Shown piece by piece: positions 44,596 through 53,400 of a DNA stretch of 59,162 bases. Source of the DNA: Akkermansiaceae bacterium (GTDB lineage: Bacteria; Verrucomicrobiota; Verrucomicrobiia; Verrucomicrobiales; Akkermansiaceae). Every line of letters begins with the position of its first letter. Position 1 is the stretch's first letter. Where the stretch lies: assembly GCA_029253285.1 (NCBI GenBank), contig JAQWZU010000018.1:1-59162 (forward strand), given 5' to 3'. Under the pieces are notes generated by a model. It searched no databases and was not told the origin of the DNA. It saw only the letters and a program-made list of their open reading frames with translations. A program made the translations under genes and the position numbers.

Positions 44596-47298
44596 ATGTC
44601 GAATCCTGCCACACCTGTAAAGCGCGTCCTCCTCGTCGGATGGGATTCGGCCGACTGGAAAATCATCAACGCCCTTCTCAAAGAAGGCGGCATGGATGGC
44701 ATCCGCTCCCTCATGAACGGTGGAAATCACGGTAACCTCGCCACCCTGGAGCCCCAGCTTTCGCCCATGCTCTGGACCTCCATTGCCACCGGGAAAATGG
44801 CCTACCACCACGGCGTCGAAGGCTTCACCGAAGTCGATCCCGTCTCCGGCCAAATCGTCCCCGTCTCCGCCGCCAGCCGCAAATGCAAAACCCTCTGGGA
44901 AATGCTCGGCGAACACGGCAAGCGCAGCCACGTCGTCTCCTGGTTCGCCACCCAGGGCGAGCAGGACCTCGACGGAAAAATGGTCTCCAACATGTTCGGG
45001 CACCTCAAAGGCACCACCAAGGACATGGACCCCGCCGACTTCCCCCCGCCCATGCCTGGCACCTATTGGCCCGAGGACCTCGCCGAAACGATGAACGGGA
45101 TGCGCGTCTCGCCCCATGAGATCGACGAAGACATCCTCCAGCCCTTTCTTCCCAAAGGCCACAAAATCGATCAATCCCGCGACAGGCGCCTCAACAATCT
45201 CCGCGAGCATCTCGCCGAAGCCTACTCCGTCCACTCCGCTGCGACCCATCTCATGGACAGCGATCCCGAATGGGACTTCATGGCCGTCTACTACCGCGCC
45301 ATCGACGAAATTTCCCACCACTTCATGCACTATCATCCCCCCCAGATGGCAGGTATCCCCGATGGCAATTTCGAGATCTACCAACACATCATCAACGCCA
45401 CCTACCGCGCCCACGACATGATGCTCCAGGTCCTCCTGCAGAAGGCCGGACCCGACACCACCGTCATCCTCGTCTCCGACCACGGCTTCCACTCCGATCA
45501 CCTCCGCCCAAAATTCACCCCGCGCGTCCCCGCCGGCATCACCGTCTGGCACCGCAACCAGGGCGTCCTCCTCGCCAAAGGCCCCGGCATTAAACCCGAC
45601 TCCCAAGTCTACGGCTCACGTTTATTAGACATCACCCCCACCATCCTCCACGCCTTCGGCCTCCCCGTTGGCAACGATATGGAAGGCCGCGTCCTCACCG
45701 AACTTTTTCAAGAAAGCCTCCCCATCCAAACCATCCCCACCTGGGAAAACCCCGGCGGCTCATCCCGGAACCGAGGCTCTCTCACCGAAGAAGAAAGTCA
45801 GACCCTCCTCGAACAATTCGTCGCCCTCGGCTACATCGACGAAGTCTCCGACGATCCCAACCAAGCTGCCGACGAAACCAAGCGCGAGAACAAATGGAAC
45901 CTCGCCCGCGCCTACCTCTACACCGGCAAAAACGACGGAGCCCTTCCCTTACTCGAAGACTGCTTCAACGCCTACCCCGAACGCACCGATTACGCCCAGG
46001 CCCTCGCCAAAACCCAATTCGCTCTCGGCCTCACCGACGAAGCCGAAGAAACCCTCGAGATCTGTCTCGAAACCTTCGGTGAATCCATCTCCGCCCACGT
46101 CCTTAAGGCCCAGATCTCGATTGAAAAAGGCAACCACGCCAAAGCCCTCGAGCACCTCGACACCATCCGCGAACAAGCCGGCGAAGAAGTCCCCGTCCTC
46201 GAACTCTCCTGTCGTGCCTACGCCACCCTCGGCATGTGGGACGAAGCCCGCGCCACTGCCGAAAAACTCCTCACCATCGATCCCACCAGCATCCAGGCCC
46301 ACAACACCCGCACCCGGTGTCATCTGAATGACAAAGATCCCCAAGCCGCCGTCGACACCGCCCTCGCCGCCATCAGTTTTCAATTCGCGAGCCCCCGCGC
46401 CCACCACCTCCTCGGCAATGCGCTCATCCAACTCGAGCAATTTAAAGAAGCCGAGCACGCCTTGAAAAATTGCCTCCAACTCGACCGCGAAAACACCTCC
46501 GCTCTGGCCACCCTCAAGCAAGTCTATCAGGTCACCGAGCAAACCAAAAAAGCCGAAGCTCTCGAAACCGACCTCGTCCGCCAAAAAGTCATTCGCACCG
46601 CCGAACGCGAAAAGCGCCTCACCTCCCTGCGCCACGGCATCGCCGCCCGCGCCAAAGCCCGCCACGCCGGACGCAAGGCCAAGCGCGAAGCCGCCGCCAA
46701 GAAAGCCGCCGAAGAAGCCGCCATCAAACCCTGCTCCTTCACCATCGTCTCCGGCCTCCCGCGCAGTGGCACCTCTCTGATGATGCAAATGCTCCGCGCC
46801 GCCGGCATGGACCTCATGCACGACGGCAAACGCGAGGCCGATGAAGACAACCTTGAAGGCTACTGGGAATGGGAAGAGGTCAAATCCCTTAAAAAGAACC
46901 CCCACCTCATCGAGCAGGCCGACGGAAATGTCATCAAAGTCATCTCCGCCCTCCTGCCCCAACTTCCACCCCGTCACCAATACCGCGTCATCTTCATGAA
47001 GCGCCCCGTCGTAGAAGTCGTCGACTCCCAGTGGAAAATGATCGAGCGCCGCGGACAAAACCCCGTCTCCGAAAAACAGCACCTCATCCAAACCCAGCAA
47101 ACCCACGCCGAACAAACCCTCGCCCAACTGAGACAATGTAAAAACGTCGATCTCATCGAAATCGACTACCCCGAAATGGTCGCCAACCCCGGGTCCCAAC
47201 TCGACGCCCTAAAAACCTTCCTCGGCGAAACAGCCCCCGAGCCTGAAAAGCTCACTCAAGCAATTCGTCCCGACCTCCATCGAAACAAGGCCTCGTAA
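44596..47298 (+). CDS. Phosphodiesterase (AP superfamily) - TPR - sulfotransferase fusion (900 aa)
   Basis: Three parts. (1) Residues about 8-400, type-I phosphodiesterase/alkaline-phosphatase superfamily: GWDSADW with Asp17, SPMLWTSIATGKM with probable nucleophile Thr61, YYRAIDEISHHFMHY and VSDHGFHSDH as metal sites. (2) About 430-660, TPR-like repeats (ARAYLYTGKNDGALPLLEDC, RAYATLGMWDEARATAEKLL), then a basic Ala/Lys/Arg linker (about 671-712). (3) About 715-900, a sulfotransferase with the PAPS 5'-phosphosulfate loop GLPRSGTS at 720-727 and VIFMKRPVVEVVDSQ (the 3'-phosphate region). No signal peptide, so cytoplasmic. It would combine phospho/sulfoester hydrolysis with sulfonate transfer in one chain; substrates unknown. 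The 254-bp gap before it holds no recognisable gene. Confidence 0.85.
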   Translation: MSNPATPVKRVLLVGWDSADWKIINALLKEGGMDGIRSLMNGGNHGNLATLEPQLSPMLWTSIATGKMAYHHGVEGFTEVDPVSGQIVPVSAASRKCKTLWEMLGEHGKRSHVVSWFATQGEQDLDGKMVSNMFGHLKGTTKDMDPADFPPPMPGTYWPEDLAETMNGMRVSPHEIDEDILQPFLPKGHKIDQSRDRRLNNLREHLAEAYSVHSAATHLMDSDPEWDFMAVYYRAIDEISHHFMHYHPPQMAGIPDGNFEIYQHIINATYRAHDMMLQVLLQKAGPDTTVILVSDHGFHSDHLRPKFTPRVPAGITVWHRNQGVLLAKGPGIKPDSQVYGSRLLDITPTILHAFGLPVGNDMEGRVLTELFQESLPIQTIPTWENPGGSSRNRGSLTEEESQTLLEQFVALGYIDEVSDDPNQAADETKRENKWNLARAYLYTGKNDGALPLLEDCFNAYPERTDYAQALAKTQFALGLTDEAEETLEICLETFGESISAHVLKAQISIEKGNHAKALEHLDTIREQAGEEVPVLELSCRAYATLGMWDEARATAEKLLTIDPTSIQAHNTRTRCHLNDKDPQAAVDTALAAISFQFASPRAHHLLGNALIQLEQFKEAEHALKNCLQLDRENTSALATLKQVYQVTEQTKKAEALETDLVRQKVIRTAEREKRLTSLRHGIAARAKARHAGRKAKREAAAKKAAEEAAIKPCSFTIVSGLPRSGTSLMMQMLRAAGMDLMHDGKREADEDNLEGYWEWEEVKSLKKNPHLIEQADGNVIKVISALLPQLPPRHQYRVIFMKRPVVEVVDSQWKMIERRGQNPVSEKQHLIQTQQTHAEQTLAQLRQCKNVDLIEIDYPEMVANPGSQLDALKTFLGETAPEPEKLTQAIRPDLHRNKAS

Positions 47299-47301
47299 TC
47301 C

Positions 47302-47562
47302 ATGCTCATCAGACCAGCATATCTCGACGAAATTGGCCGCGCCCAGTCTCTCCTCAACGGCCATCCCGTGCTGCAGGAAGCCCGTTCCCTCGGCGGAGTA
47401 GAGGAGCAACCCGTCGAGCGCATCATTGCCCTTCATCAAGCCGCATTCCAAAACTCTCCCGAGAACTTTCCCAAATTCATCTCCCGCCTTGCAATTACCA
47501 GCATGTCGGTGTTATGTTCTCTCCTCCCCCGCGATGGTGCTTCGTGCGCTCGGACCCCCTAA
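47302..47562 (+). CDS. Small hypothetical protein, possibly a truncated acetyltransferase
   Basis: 86 codons starting 3 bp after the fusion-gene stop, so probably co-transcribed. The first part (MLIRPAYLDEIGRAQSLLN) resembles the N-terminus of GNAT acetyltransferases (I-R-P-A-x-x-x-E-I), followed by EEQPVERIIALHQAAFQ. From about residue 55 the sequence loses resemblance and ends TPRDG-like just before the PEP-CTERM gene. No acetyl-CoA loop is present. I read it as a remnant or an unrelated small protein; weak evidence for either. Confidence 0.35.
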   Translation: MLIRPAYLDEIGRAQSLLNGHPVLQEARSLGGVEEQPVERIIALHQAAFQNSPENFPKFISRLAITSMSVLCSLLPRDGASCARTP

Positions 47563-47579
47563 AAACACCCATATTTATT

Positions 47580-48224
47580 ATGAGTATCAAGCAAAACAAA
47601 TTAGGATCCTACCTCGCCGTAACCGCCGGGGCCGGGTGCAGCGCTTCCATTGCCACTGGGGCCATTCAAGTCATTGATCTCTCGGGATTTTCAACAGTCC
47701 CAGGCGGCCCGTCCGTGGTTATTCCCGGAGGTGATGCCGCTCCCGATTTCTATCTCGATAACTCCGCCAACATTGGCCAGCTCTCTCAAAGCACGGGTGC
47801 CTACTTATTCGCCGCAGATATCTATGGCAACGAATTCTACGTCCCTGACTCCTACTACTACTTCGCCGGTGCTTTTCAGGCAGGACCACAGAATTTCCCG
47901 ATCGATACCGCGAATGCTGCCCGCTGGCACGAAAACGGCCTGACCGGCGGTGATTTTGTGGTTGGCGAAAACTGGCTTCCATTTTGTGACACCGAACTCC
48001 GTTTTGGTTGGATTTCATTCACCCTCAGCAGCCTGGGATCCAACGGCTCCTCTCCCGTAGCTTCATTCAATCACTTCGTCTACGATGATGTCTCCACCCA
48101 GGCCACAAATGCCATTCCTCTGGAAACTGCCATCGGGGCCATTCCCGAAGCCTCCAGTCTGGCTCTTCTCGCTCTCGGCTCAGTAGGCCTCGCAGCACGC
48201 CGCCAGCGTCGGAAAACTGCTTAA
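47580..48224 (+). CDS. PEP-CTERM-type secreted protein (214 aa)
   Basis: The start is at ATG 47580 (MSIKQNKLGSYLAVTAGAGC). A weak hydrophobic N-terminus (SYLAVTAGAGCSASIATGA) acts as signal. The body is beta-rich without a known domain (GWISFTLSSLGSNGS, a fragment common in short PEP-CTERM proteins). The C-terminus IPEASSLALLALGSVGLAAR plus RQRRK is a PEP-CTERM signal in which Pro-Glu-Ala replaces Pro-Glu-Pro. Function unknown; surface export via an exosortase is inferred. After it, 48225-48497 holds only a 39-codon plus-strand frame (48273-48392) and a 7-bp hairpin (48456-48462 / 48474-48480) in the next gene's leader. Confidence 0.75.
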   Translation: MSIKQNKLGSYLAVTAGAGCSASIATGAIQVIDLSGFSTVPGGPSVVIPGGDAAPDFYLDNSANIGQLSQSTGAYLFAADIYGNEFYVPDSYYYFAGAFQAGPQNFPIDTANAARWHENGLTGGDFVVGENWLPFCDTELRFGWISFTLSSLGSNGSSPVASFNHFVYDDVSTQATNAIPLETAIGAIPEASSLALLALGSVGLAARRQRRKTA

Positions 48225-48497
48225 GCTAAAATCTTTCTATTTTCCAAACCAACTTCATCGCCGAACTCGAAAATGGCGAACTCTCCTCCAGCCCGCCGGG
48301 TGGTGGTAGAGATCAAGATTTCTCCCGAGGACATTCAGCACCGCCGGGTCGAAATCACTGGCCTCCGCACCCTCGGCAGGGCCGAACGCTGAAGCCTCCC
48401 GGGCTTGTAATTTCCCGTCTTCACAAACCCTTAACACTAAATCGGGAAACTTTGTTGAAGAGTAGTGGTTCTTCTCTTCAGATTCACTTCACACAAG

Positions 48498-51400
48498 ATG
48501 AAAACCCTCTTCCTCATTCTCTTTTCCACTCTGGTCTTAAAAGCCGATCCTCGCATCAGCTCATGGTTCACAGCCGACTCGGGATCCTATGCCCGGATCT
48601 TTGAAACCACCGCCGACGAAACCGCTGGAAATGCCGTGACCACCTGGGACCGTGGACAGGGAGTGCAGGCGCAATCCACTTACGCCGGGATTCACGAGAT
48701 CTCCTCATCCGCCAATTGGGTCTATCTCCGTTCGACCGGTCTGGCATCGCACCCCATGGGCCCGTGGTATCTCAACGAGGCGAAGACCAATCTTTTCCCC
48801 AACTACCCCGCCAACACCGGAGTCATTTACCGCATTCCCCGCACGCCCATCGTGCCCGCCAACAAATCAGGCACGACTCTCGGTGCCGCCGGTTTTTACG
48901 TGAATGGTGTGGCCATGTTCGACAACCGCGATGCCTTTTCCTACTCCAACTCCAACGGCACCGATTCCAGTCCGAGGAACGGCATCAACGGTGACGACGT
49001 TTGGAATCGTGACGCCTATGTCAACGAGAGCGTTACCTTCGACGCTGGAAACGCCCACCAGGCAGGACGTCAATACCACTACCACGCCAACCCGCCGGGC
49101 CTCCGTCATTCGCTTGGAGACAGCGTGGACTCCGATCCCTCGACAAATACCTACACCGAAAATTTTAATGGCAGCCATTCCCCCATCCTCGCCTGGGCTG
49201 CCGATGGCTTCCCCATCTACGGACCCTACGGATACGATGATCCCAACAATCCTGGCAGTGCCGTTCGTCGCATGATTCCGGGATACGCCAAACGATCCAT
49301 CACCAACCGCACCACCCTTCCGCAATGGGCCGCTGATTTCCAAAACAAATCCGTCTCCCTCCCCGCCAACGAATACGGACCGCCAGTTAACGCCACCTAC
49401 GTCATCGGCCACTACATCGAAGACTACGAATTCCTCGGCACCGGCGACCTTGATCTCTACAACGGACGCACTTGCATCACCCCGGAATTCCCCGCCGGAA
49501 CCTACGCCTATTTCGTCACGATCGAGGCCGATGGCACTCCCGCCTTTCCCTACGCCGTCGGCCGCGAATACTACGGAGACCCCACCGGAGGAACCGTCAA
49601 CAACATCAACGAAGCCGTCACCATTCACTTCGAAGGAGGGCCTGAAAAGAGCATCACTTTTGACCAGTCCGCTCCAAATTCCAATGACCTCACCCTGACA
49701 TGGTCCGCCGTCGAGGGAGGCCAATACGTCATCGAATCATCCACTACCCTCCGGGACGATTCCTGGGTCCGCGAAGTCACCGATGCCGAACCCACCGGAG
49801 ACAAACTCAACCTAACCGACACCGGAGCACTCGTCACCAACTCGCAAAAATTCTACCGCACCCGGCTCACTGATATCGCGGAATTTGACCAAGCCGGATT
49901 CGATTTCAACTTCACCCCGGGCACGGTCTCCCTGTTCTATCTTCCCACCGACCCTCCCCTGCCCGCCTCGGTGACTTCGGCAAGCATTGGCGGAATCACC
50001 GCCACAGTCGTAAACTACGATCCCGCGACTGGAATCATCAAACTCCTCTTCGATGACTCCTCACTCGCTCCCGGAGAATATCCGGCCCTCATCAATGGCT
50101 CGATTACCTCAAGCGACACCTTCTCCATCGCCGGCCCCAACAACGTCCTTCTCCTCATCCTCGATGACTGGGGGATCGATGCCTCCGAGCTCTACAATAC
50201 CGCCGGGCCGGGCATTCAATTGGCCAACATGCCAACCTTAAAAAACCTTGCCGACAACGGCCTCCTCTTCACCCGCGGATACGCCCAACCCATCTGCTCA
50301 CCCACCCGCGCTACTCTGCTTACTGGCCGCCAACCTTACCAACATGGCGTTGGGAATCCCGGGGCAAACTCTACTCTTCCAACTGCTGAACTCACTTTCC
50401 CGGAAATCATCTCCGACGAAGCGCCCAACTACAGCCTCGCTTCCTTCGGAAAATGGCACCTTGGCTCCGGAAATACCGGTGCCTTCGACACCGGCGGCTG
50501 GCCCAACTTCACCGGTACTCTTCAAGGAGGCGTCCCGGATTACAATGACTGGATCCGCGTTAAAATCGAAAACAACGCTCTGACAGATTCCGGAACAGAG
50601 ATCACCGCTCTCGTCACTGCCGGGGACTACTCATCGCCCTACGCTACCAGCGTACAAGTCGATGAGGCCGTTTCCTTCATCACCGGCCAAGGCTCCGATC
50701 CCTGGGTCGTCTGGATGGGCTTCAATGCCCCGCACACTCCCTTCCACAGTCCTCCCGCCAGTCTCGCTCCCTCCGGCGGATACTCCACCAGCGGCAGTAC
50801 TAATATCAACCTCTACATTCGCAGTCTCGAAGCACTCGATACCGAAATCGCCCGTCTTCTCAACTCTGTCGACTTGAGCAAAACCAACATCATTGTCGTC
50901 GGCGACAACGGAACACCCGGACAGGTCGATCAAGCTCCCGCCGGTGGCCTCGCCGGAGCCAAGGGCTCCCTCAATGAAGGAGGAATTCACGTTCCCTTCT
51001 TCGCCATCGGGCCCGACGTTCTGCAAACCGGAACCAGCGACAAACTTGTCCACGTCGTCGATCTTTTTGCCACCGTTCTCGATCTCACCGATGTCGATAT
51101 TCCTACCGGAATCGATCATCATTCCGATTCCCTCGTCCCTATCTTCAACGGCACCGACACTGCCGACCGATGCATCATCGCCGAAGTCTTCGGCCAGAAT
51201 GAAAACGACGGGCGTTCCCTCATCATGGACGACTGGCCGAACTACAAACTCATCTCCACGCAAGATGTCTCCGACCCCAACGACACTCCGGTCTACCAAA
51301 TGTATCTCCTGGGAGCCAACGGCGTCGAAGCCTCAACTCTCACCACCCCGCCCAACCCCGGCGAGGCCCACGAAACGGCCTACCTCGCTCTCGTCGCCAA

Positions 51401-51761
51401 AGACCAATCACTTTCCCCCGACTCCAGTGGTGATGGACAAATCGTGAACATCGATCTGCCCGCGAACGCTCCTCCACTCATCAATACCAACAACGGCAAC
51501 ATCGTCCGCCCCAATGGGATCACCATTGGCGGAGTCGCCGCGACCTGGGACACCGGCAATATCACCGATGGTGGAACGACAACCTCAGCCGCCCGCGTCG
51601 ATGAATCAGGAGACCCCGCCCGATTCTCCGTCGTCGCCGATTTCGATGTCGCCACCTCCGGCCTCACCAGCGGGCAATCCTACGACATCATCGTTTCATT
51701 CCCCGGCGCCGGCGGCACAAGCCGACTCTTCACTGCGACGAATCAATTCCTCGTCCCTTAA
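48498..51761 (+). CDS. YHYH-domain / sulfatase fusion protein (1087 aa)
   Basis: The start is at ATG 48498 (MKTLFLILFSTLVLKADP), a signal peptide. Residues about 30-370 form a YHYH-type domain: QYHYHANPPGLRH, GFPIYGPYGYDDPN, YNGRTCITPEFPAGTYAYF. Residues about 390-460 are a fibronectin-like segment (LTLTWSAVEGGQYVIESST ... KFYRTRL), a version of the tail used on the giant proteins here. From about 549 comes a complete sulfatase: NVLLLILDDWGID, CSPTR at 600-604 (formylglycine), FGKWHLGSG, WMGFNAPHTPFH, VVGDNGTPGQ. The last 100 residues are an IPT-like or beta-rich tail. Exported and predicted to act on sulfated glycans; the YHYH part is of unknown function. Confidence 0.85.
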   Translation: MKTLFLILFSTLVLKADPRISSWFTADSGSYARIFETTADETAGNAVTTWDRGQGVQAQSTYAGIHEISSSANWVYLRSTGLASHPMGPWYLNEAKTNLFPNYPANTGVIYRIPRTPIVPANKSGTTLGAAGFYVNGVAMFDNRDAFSYSNSNGTDSSPRNGINGDDVWNRDAYVNESVTFDAGNAHQAGRQYHYHANPPGLRHSLGDSVDSDPSTNTYTENFNGSHSPILAWAADGFPIYGPYGYDDPNNPGSAVRRMIPGYAKRSITNRTTLPQWAADFQNKSVSLPANEYGPPVNATYVIGHYIEDYEFLGTGDLDLYNGRTCITPEFPAGTYAYFVTIEADGTPAFPYAVGREYYGDPTGGTVNNINEAVTIHFEGGPEKSITFDQSAPNSNDLTLTWSAVEGGQYVIESSTTLRDDSWVREVTDAEPTGDKLNLTDTGALVTNSQKFYRTRLTDIAEFDQAGFDFNFTPGTVSLFYLPTDPPLPASVTSASIGGITATVVNYDPATGIIKLLFDDSSLAPGEYPALINGSITSSDTFSIAGPNNVLLLILDDWGIDASELYNTAGPGIQLANMPTLKNLADNGLLFTRGYAQPICSPTRATLLTGRQPYQHGVGNPGANSTLPTAELTFPEIISDEAPNYSLASFGKWHLGSGNTGAFDTGGWPNFTGTLQGGVPDYNDWIRVKIENNALTDSGTEITALVTAGDYSSPYATSVQVDEAVSFITGQGSDPWVVWMGFNAPHTPFHSPPASLAPSGGYSTSGSTNINLYIRSLEALDTEIARLLNSVDLSKTNIIVVGDNGTPGQVDQAPAGGLAGAKGSLNEGGIHVPFFAIGPDVLQTGTSDKLVHVVDLFATVLDLTDVDIPTGIDHHSDSLVPIFNGTDTADRCIIAEVFGQNENDGRSLIMDDWPNYKLISTQDVSDPNDTPVYQMYLLGANGVEASTLTTPPNPGEAHETAYLALVAKDQSLSPDSSGDGQIVNIDLPANAPPLINTNNGNIVRPNGITIGGVAATWDTGNITDGGTTTSAARVDESGDPARFSVVADFDVATSGLTSGQSYDIIVSFPGAGGTSRLFTATNQFLVP

Positions 51762-51959
51762 AAGATTCCTGACTCACCATGCAGAGCTGACTCAGGGCGA
51801 TCAAGCTAGGGAGAGGACTGATTTACGAATCCGATGATTGGATCATCGTTGATTGGCGCTGAACAATATTCGAGTAATCGTCGACGCGGCGAGACTCATG
51901 CTCCCTCAAAAGAAGCCTTGCCAGGATTGATGATTAATCCGTCACAAGACGACGTATTA

Positions 51960-51978
51960 GAGAGTCTCACAAACTCTC
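51960..51978 (+). promoter_or_regulatory. Hairpin ending at the start codon of the Gfo/Idh gene
   Basis: A perfect 6-bp stem GAGAGT (51960-51965) / ACTCTC (51973-51978), loop 7 nt, ends at the base before ATG 51979. The purine-rich GAGAG, the nearest ribosome-site-like string, is in the stem. The same 217-bp gap contains another dyad, CGATGAT / ATCATCG (51832-51848). Confidence 0.3.
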
Positions 51979-53397
51979 ATGAAACAATCCGACACACCCA
52001 GCAACACATCACGCCGCCAGTTTCTTACCAAGTCCGCCTCTTCGGCATTTGGGTTCACCTTTATCCCGGCCTACCTCACCAGCGCACGGGCGCAAAAAAA
52101 TCCCAAGAAGCCACCTAGCCAGCGGATCAACCTTGGATGTATTGGCGTCGGAGGCCGGGGAGTCTCTGTCGTTGGCGGACATTGTAACAAAGGCAACGCC
52201 ACGCCGATCGCCCTTTGTGATGTCGATTTTAAGCGGGGCGGCCCCACCGTCAAAAAGTATCCCGATGTCAAACAATTCAACGACTTCCGGGAAATGTTCA
52301 ACCAAATGGGCAAGGACATTGACGCCGTTACCGTGGCCACTCCCGACCACACGCACTTCACTGCGGCCATTCAGGCGATGTCACTCGGCAAGCACGTCTA
52401 TGTCGAGAAACCTCTGACGCATACTTTCGAAGAAGCGGAGATCCTCATGCGCGCCGAGAAGAAATTCAAAGTCGTCACCCAGATGGGCAATCAGGGTCAC
52501 ACTTCCGGTGGCTCGGAACAATTCAAGAGCATGGTTGCCGGCGGAGTAGTCGACGACATTGTAAAAATCGAAGCCTGGAAAAGCCCCGGTCTTTGGTTCA
52601 TGGAGGCCGGCAAACGCATCAAAGGGTTTCCCAAAGCCGAGCCCATTCCCGAGTCACTCAAGACCTGGGATCTCTGGTGTGGCCCGCGGGAAGTAAAAGA
52701 CTTCAGCAGCTTATTCCACACCTTTAACTGGCGCGGCTTCCATCTCTATGGCGGCGGCATGTTCGGCGACTGGGGATGCCACATCATCGATTTCCTCCAC
52801 AACTATCTGAAGCTTGGCTACCCGACCGAAATTAATCCCACTGCTCTCGCCGACCACAACCAAATCAGCTTCCCGCTCAGCTCGCACATCAATCTCAAAT
52901 TCCCCGCCCGCGGCGACAAGCTCCCTGCCGTCGATTTGATGTGGAAAGCCGGTGGTGACTACGCTTCGACCGTCGATCAAAAATATCTCGATCCCAAATC
53001 CAGGAAAGCGCCCAACCTCGGAGGCGCTGGAACCCTCGCTCATCGCAAGCAAGGAGACTATCTCGTTCACCGTAATTCACACGGCGGTCGCTCAAAAATC
53101 ATCTCCGCGTCAAAGCGTGATGACCTTAAGGATGCCATGAATTCCCCAGGACCGAAATTCGATCACATGGAAAGTTTCGTGCAGGCTTGTATGGGCAACG
53201 GAAAAACCGACTCACCTTTCAGCGTCGCAGCCCCTCTCACGCAAGTCCTTACTCTCGGTGTCGTCGCGGAGTTCCTCAACGTGAAACTGAAATTCGATCC
53301 CAAGACCAAAAAGTTTATCGGCAACGACGAGGCCAACGCCCTCCTCTCCGGCCCCGCGCCGCGCAAAGATTGGGCCGGGCACTACAAGCTGGCCTAA
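51979..53397 (+). CDS. Tat-exported Gfo/Idh/MocA-family oxidoreductase
   Basis: 472 residues. SRRQFLTKSASSAFGFTFIP is a twin-arginine signal. RINLGCIGVGGRGVSVVGG is the NAD(P)-binding G-x-G-x-x-G strand, VTVATPDHTHFTAAIQAMSL and GKHVYVEKPLTHTFEEAE carry the conserved E-K-P lysine, and FGDWGCHIIDFLHNYLKLG belongs to the substrate domain. Export with bound NAD(P) is common for this subgroup in Planctomycetota, Verrucomicrobiota and Bacteroidota; some relatives are glycosidases (GH109-like). Substrate likely a sugar. Convergent with the DUF1552 gene, 3 bp apart. Confidence 0.9.
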   Translation: MKQSDTPSNTSRRQFLTKSASSAFGFTFIPAYLTSARAQKNPKKPPSQRINLGCIGVGGRGVSVVGGHCNKGNATPIALCDVDFKRGGPTVKKYPDVKQFNDFREMFNQMGKDIDAVTVATPDHTHFTAAIQAMSLGKHVYVEKPLTHTFEEAEILMRAEKKFKVVTQMGNQGHTSGGSEQFKSMVAGGVVDDIVKIEAWKSPGLWFMEAGKRIKGFPKAEPIPESLKTWDLWCGPREVKDFSSLFHTFNWRGFHLYGGGMFGDWGCHIIDFLHNYLKLGYPTEINPTALADHNQISFPLSSHINLKFPARGDKLPAVDLMWKAGGDYASTVDQKYLDPKSRKAPNLGGAGTLAHRKQGDYLVHRNSHGGRSKIISASKRDDLKDAMNSPGPKFDHMESFVQACMGNGKTDSPFSVAAPLTQVLTLGVVAEFLNVKLKFDPKTKKFIGNDEANALLSGPAPRKDWAGHYKLA

Positions 53398-53400
53398 TTC

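Noticed and set aside
45949-47199. 416-codon minus-strand frame rich in Gly, Phe and Val
   Set aside because: Mirror of the TPR/sulfotransferase coding strand; composition is typical of the antisense of Glu/Ala/Lys-rich codons.
48273-48392. 39-codon plus-strand frame (MANSPPARRVVVEIKIS...)
   Set aside because: Short, no ribosome site or similarity that I can name; kept only as a note on the gap.
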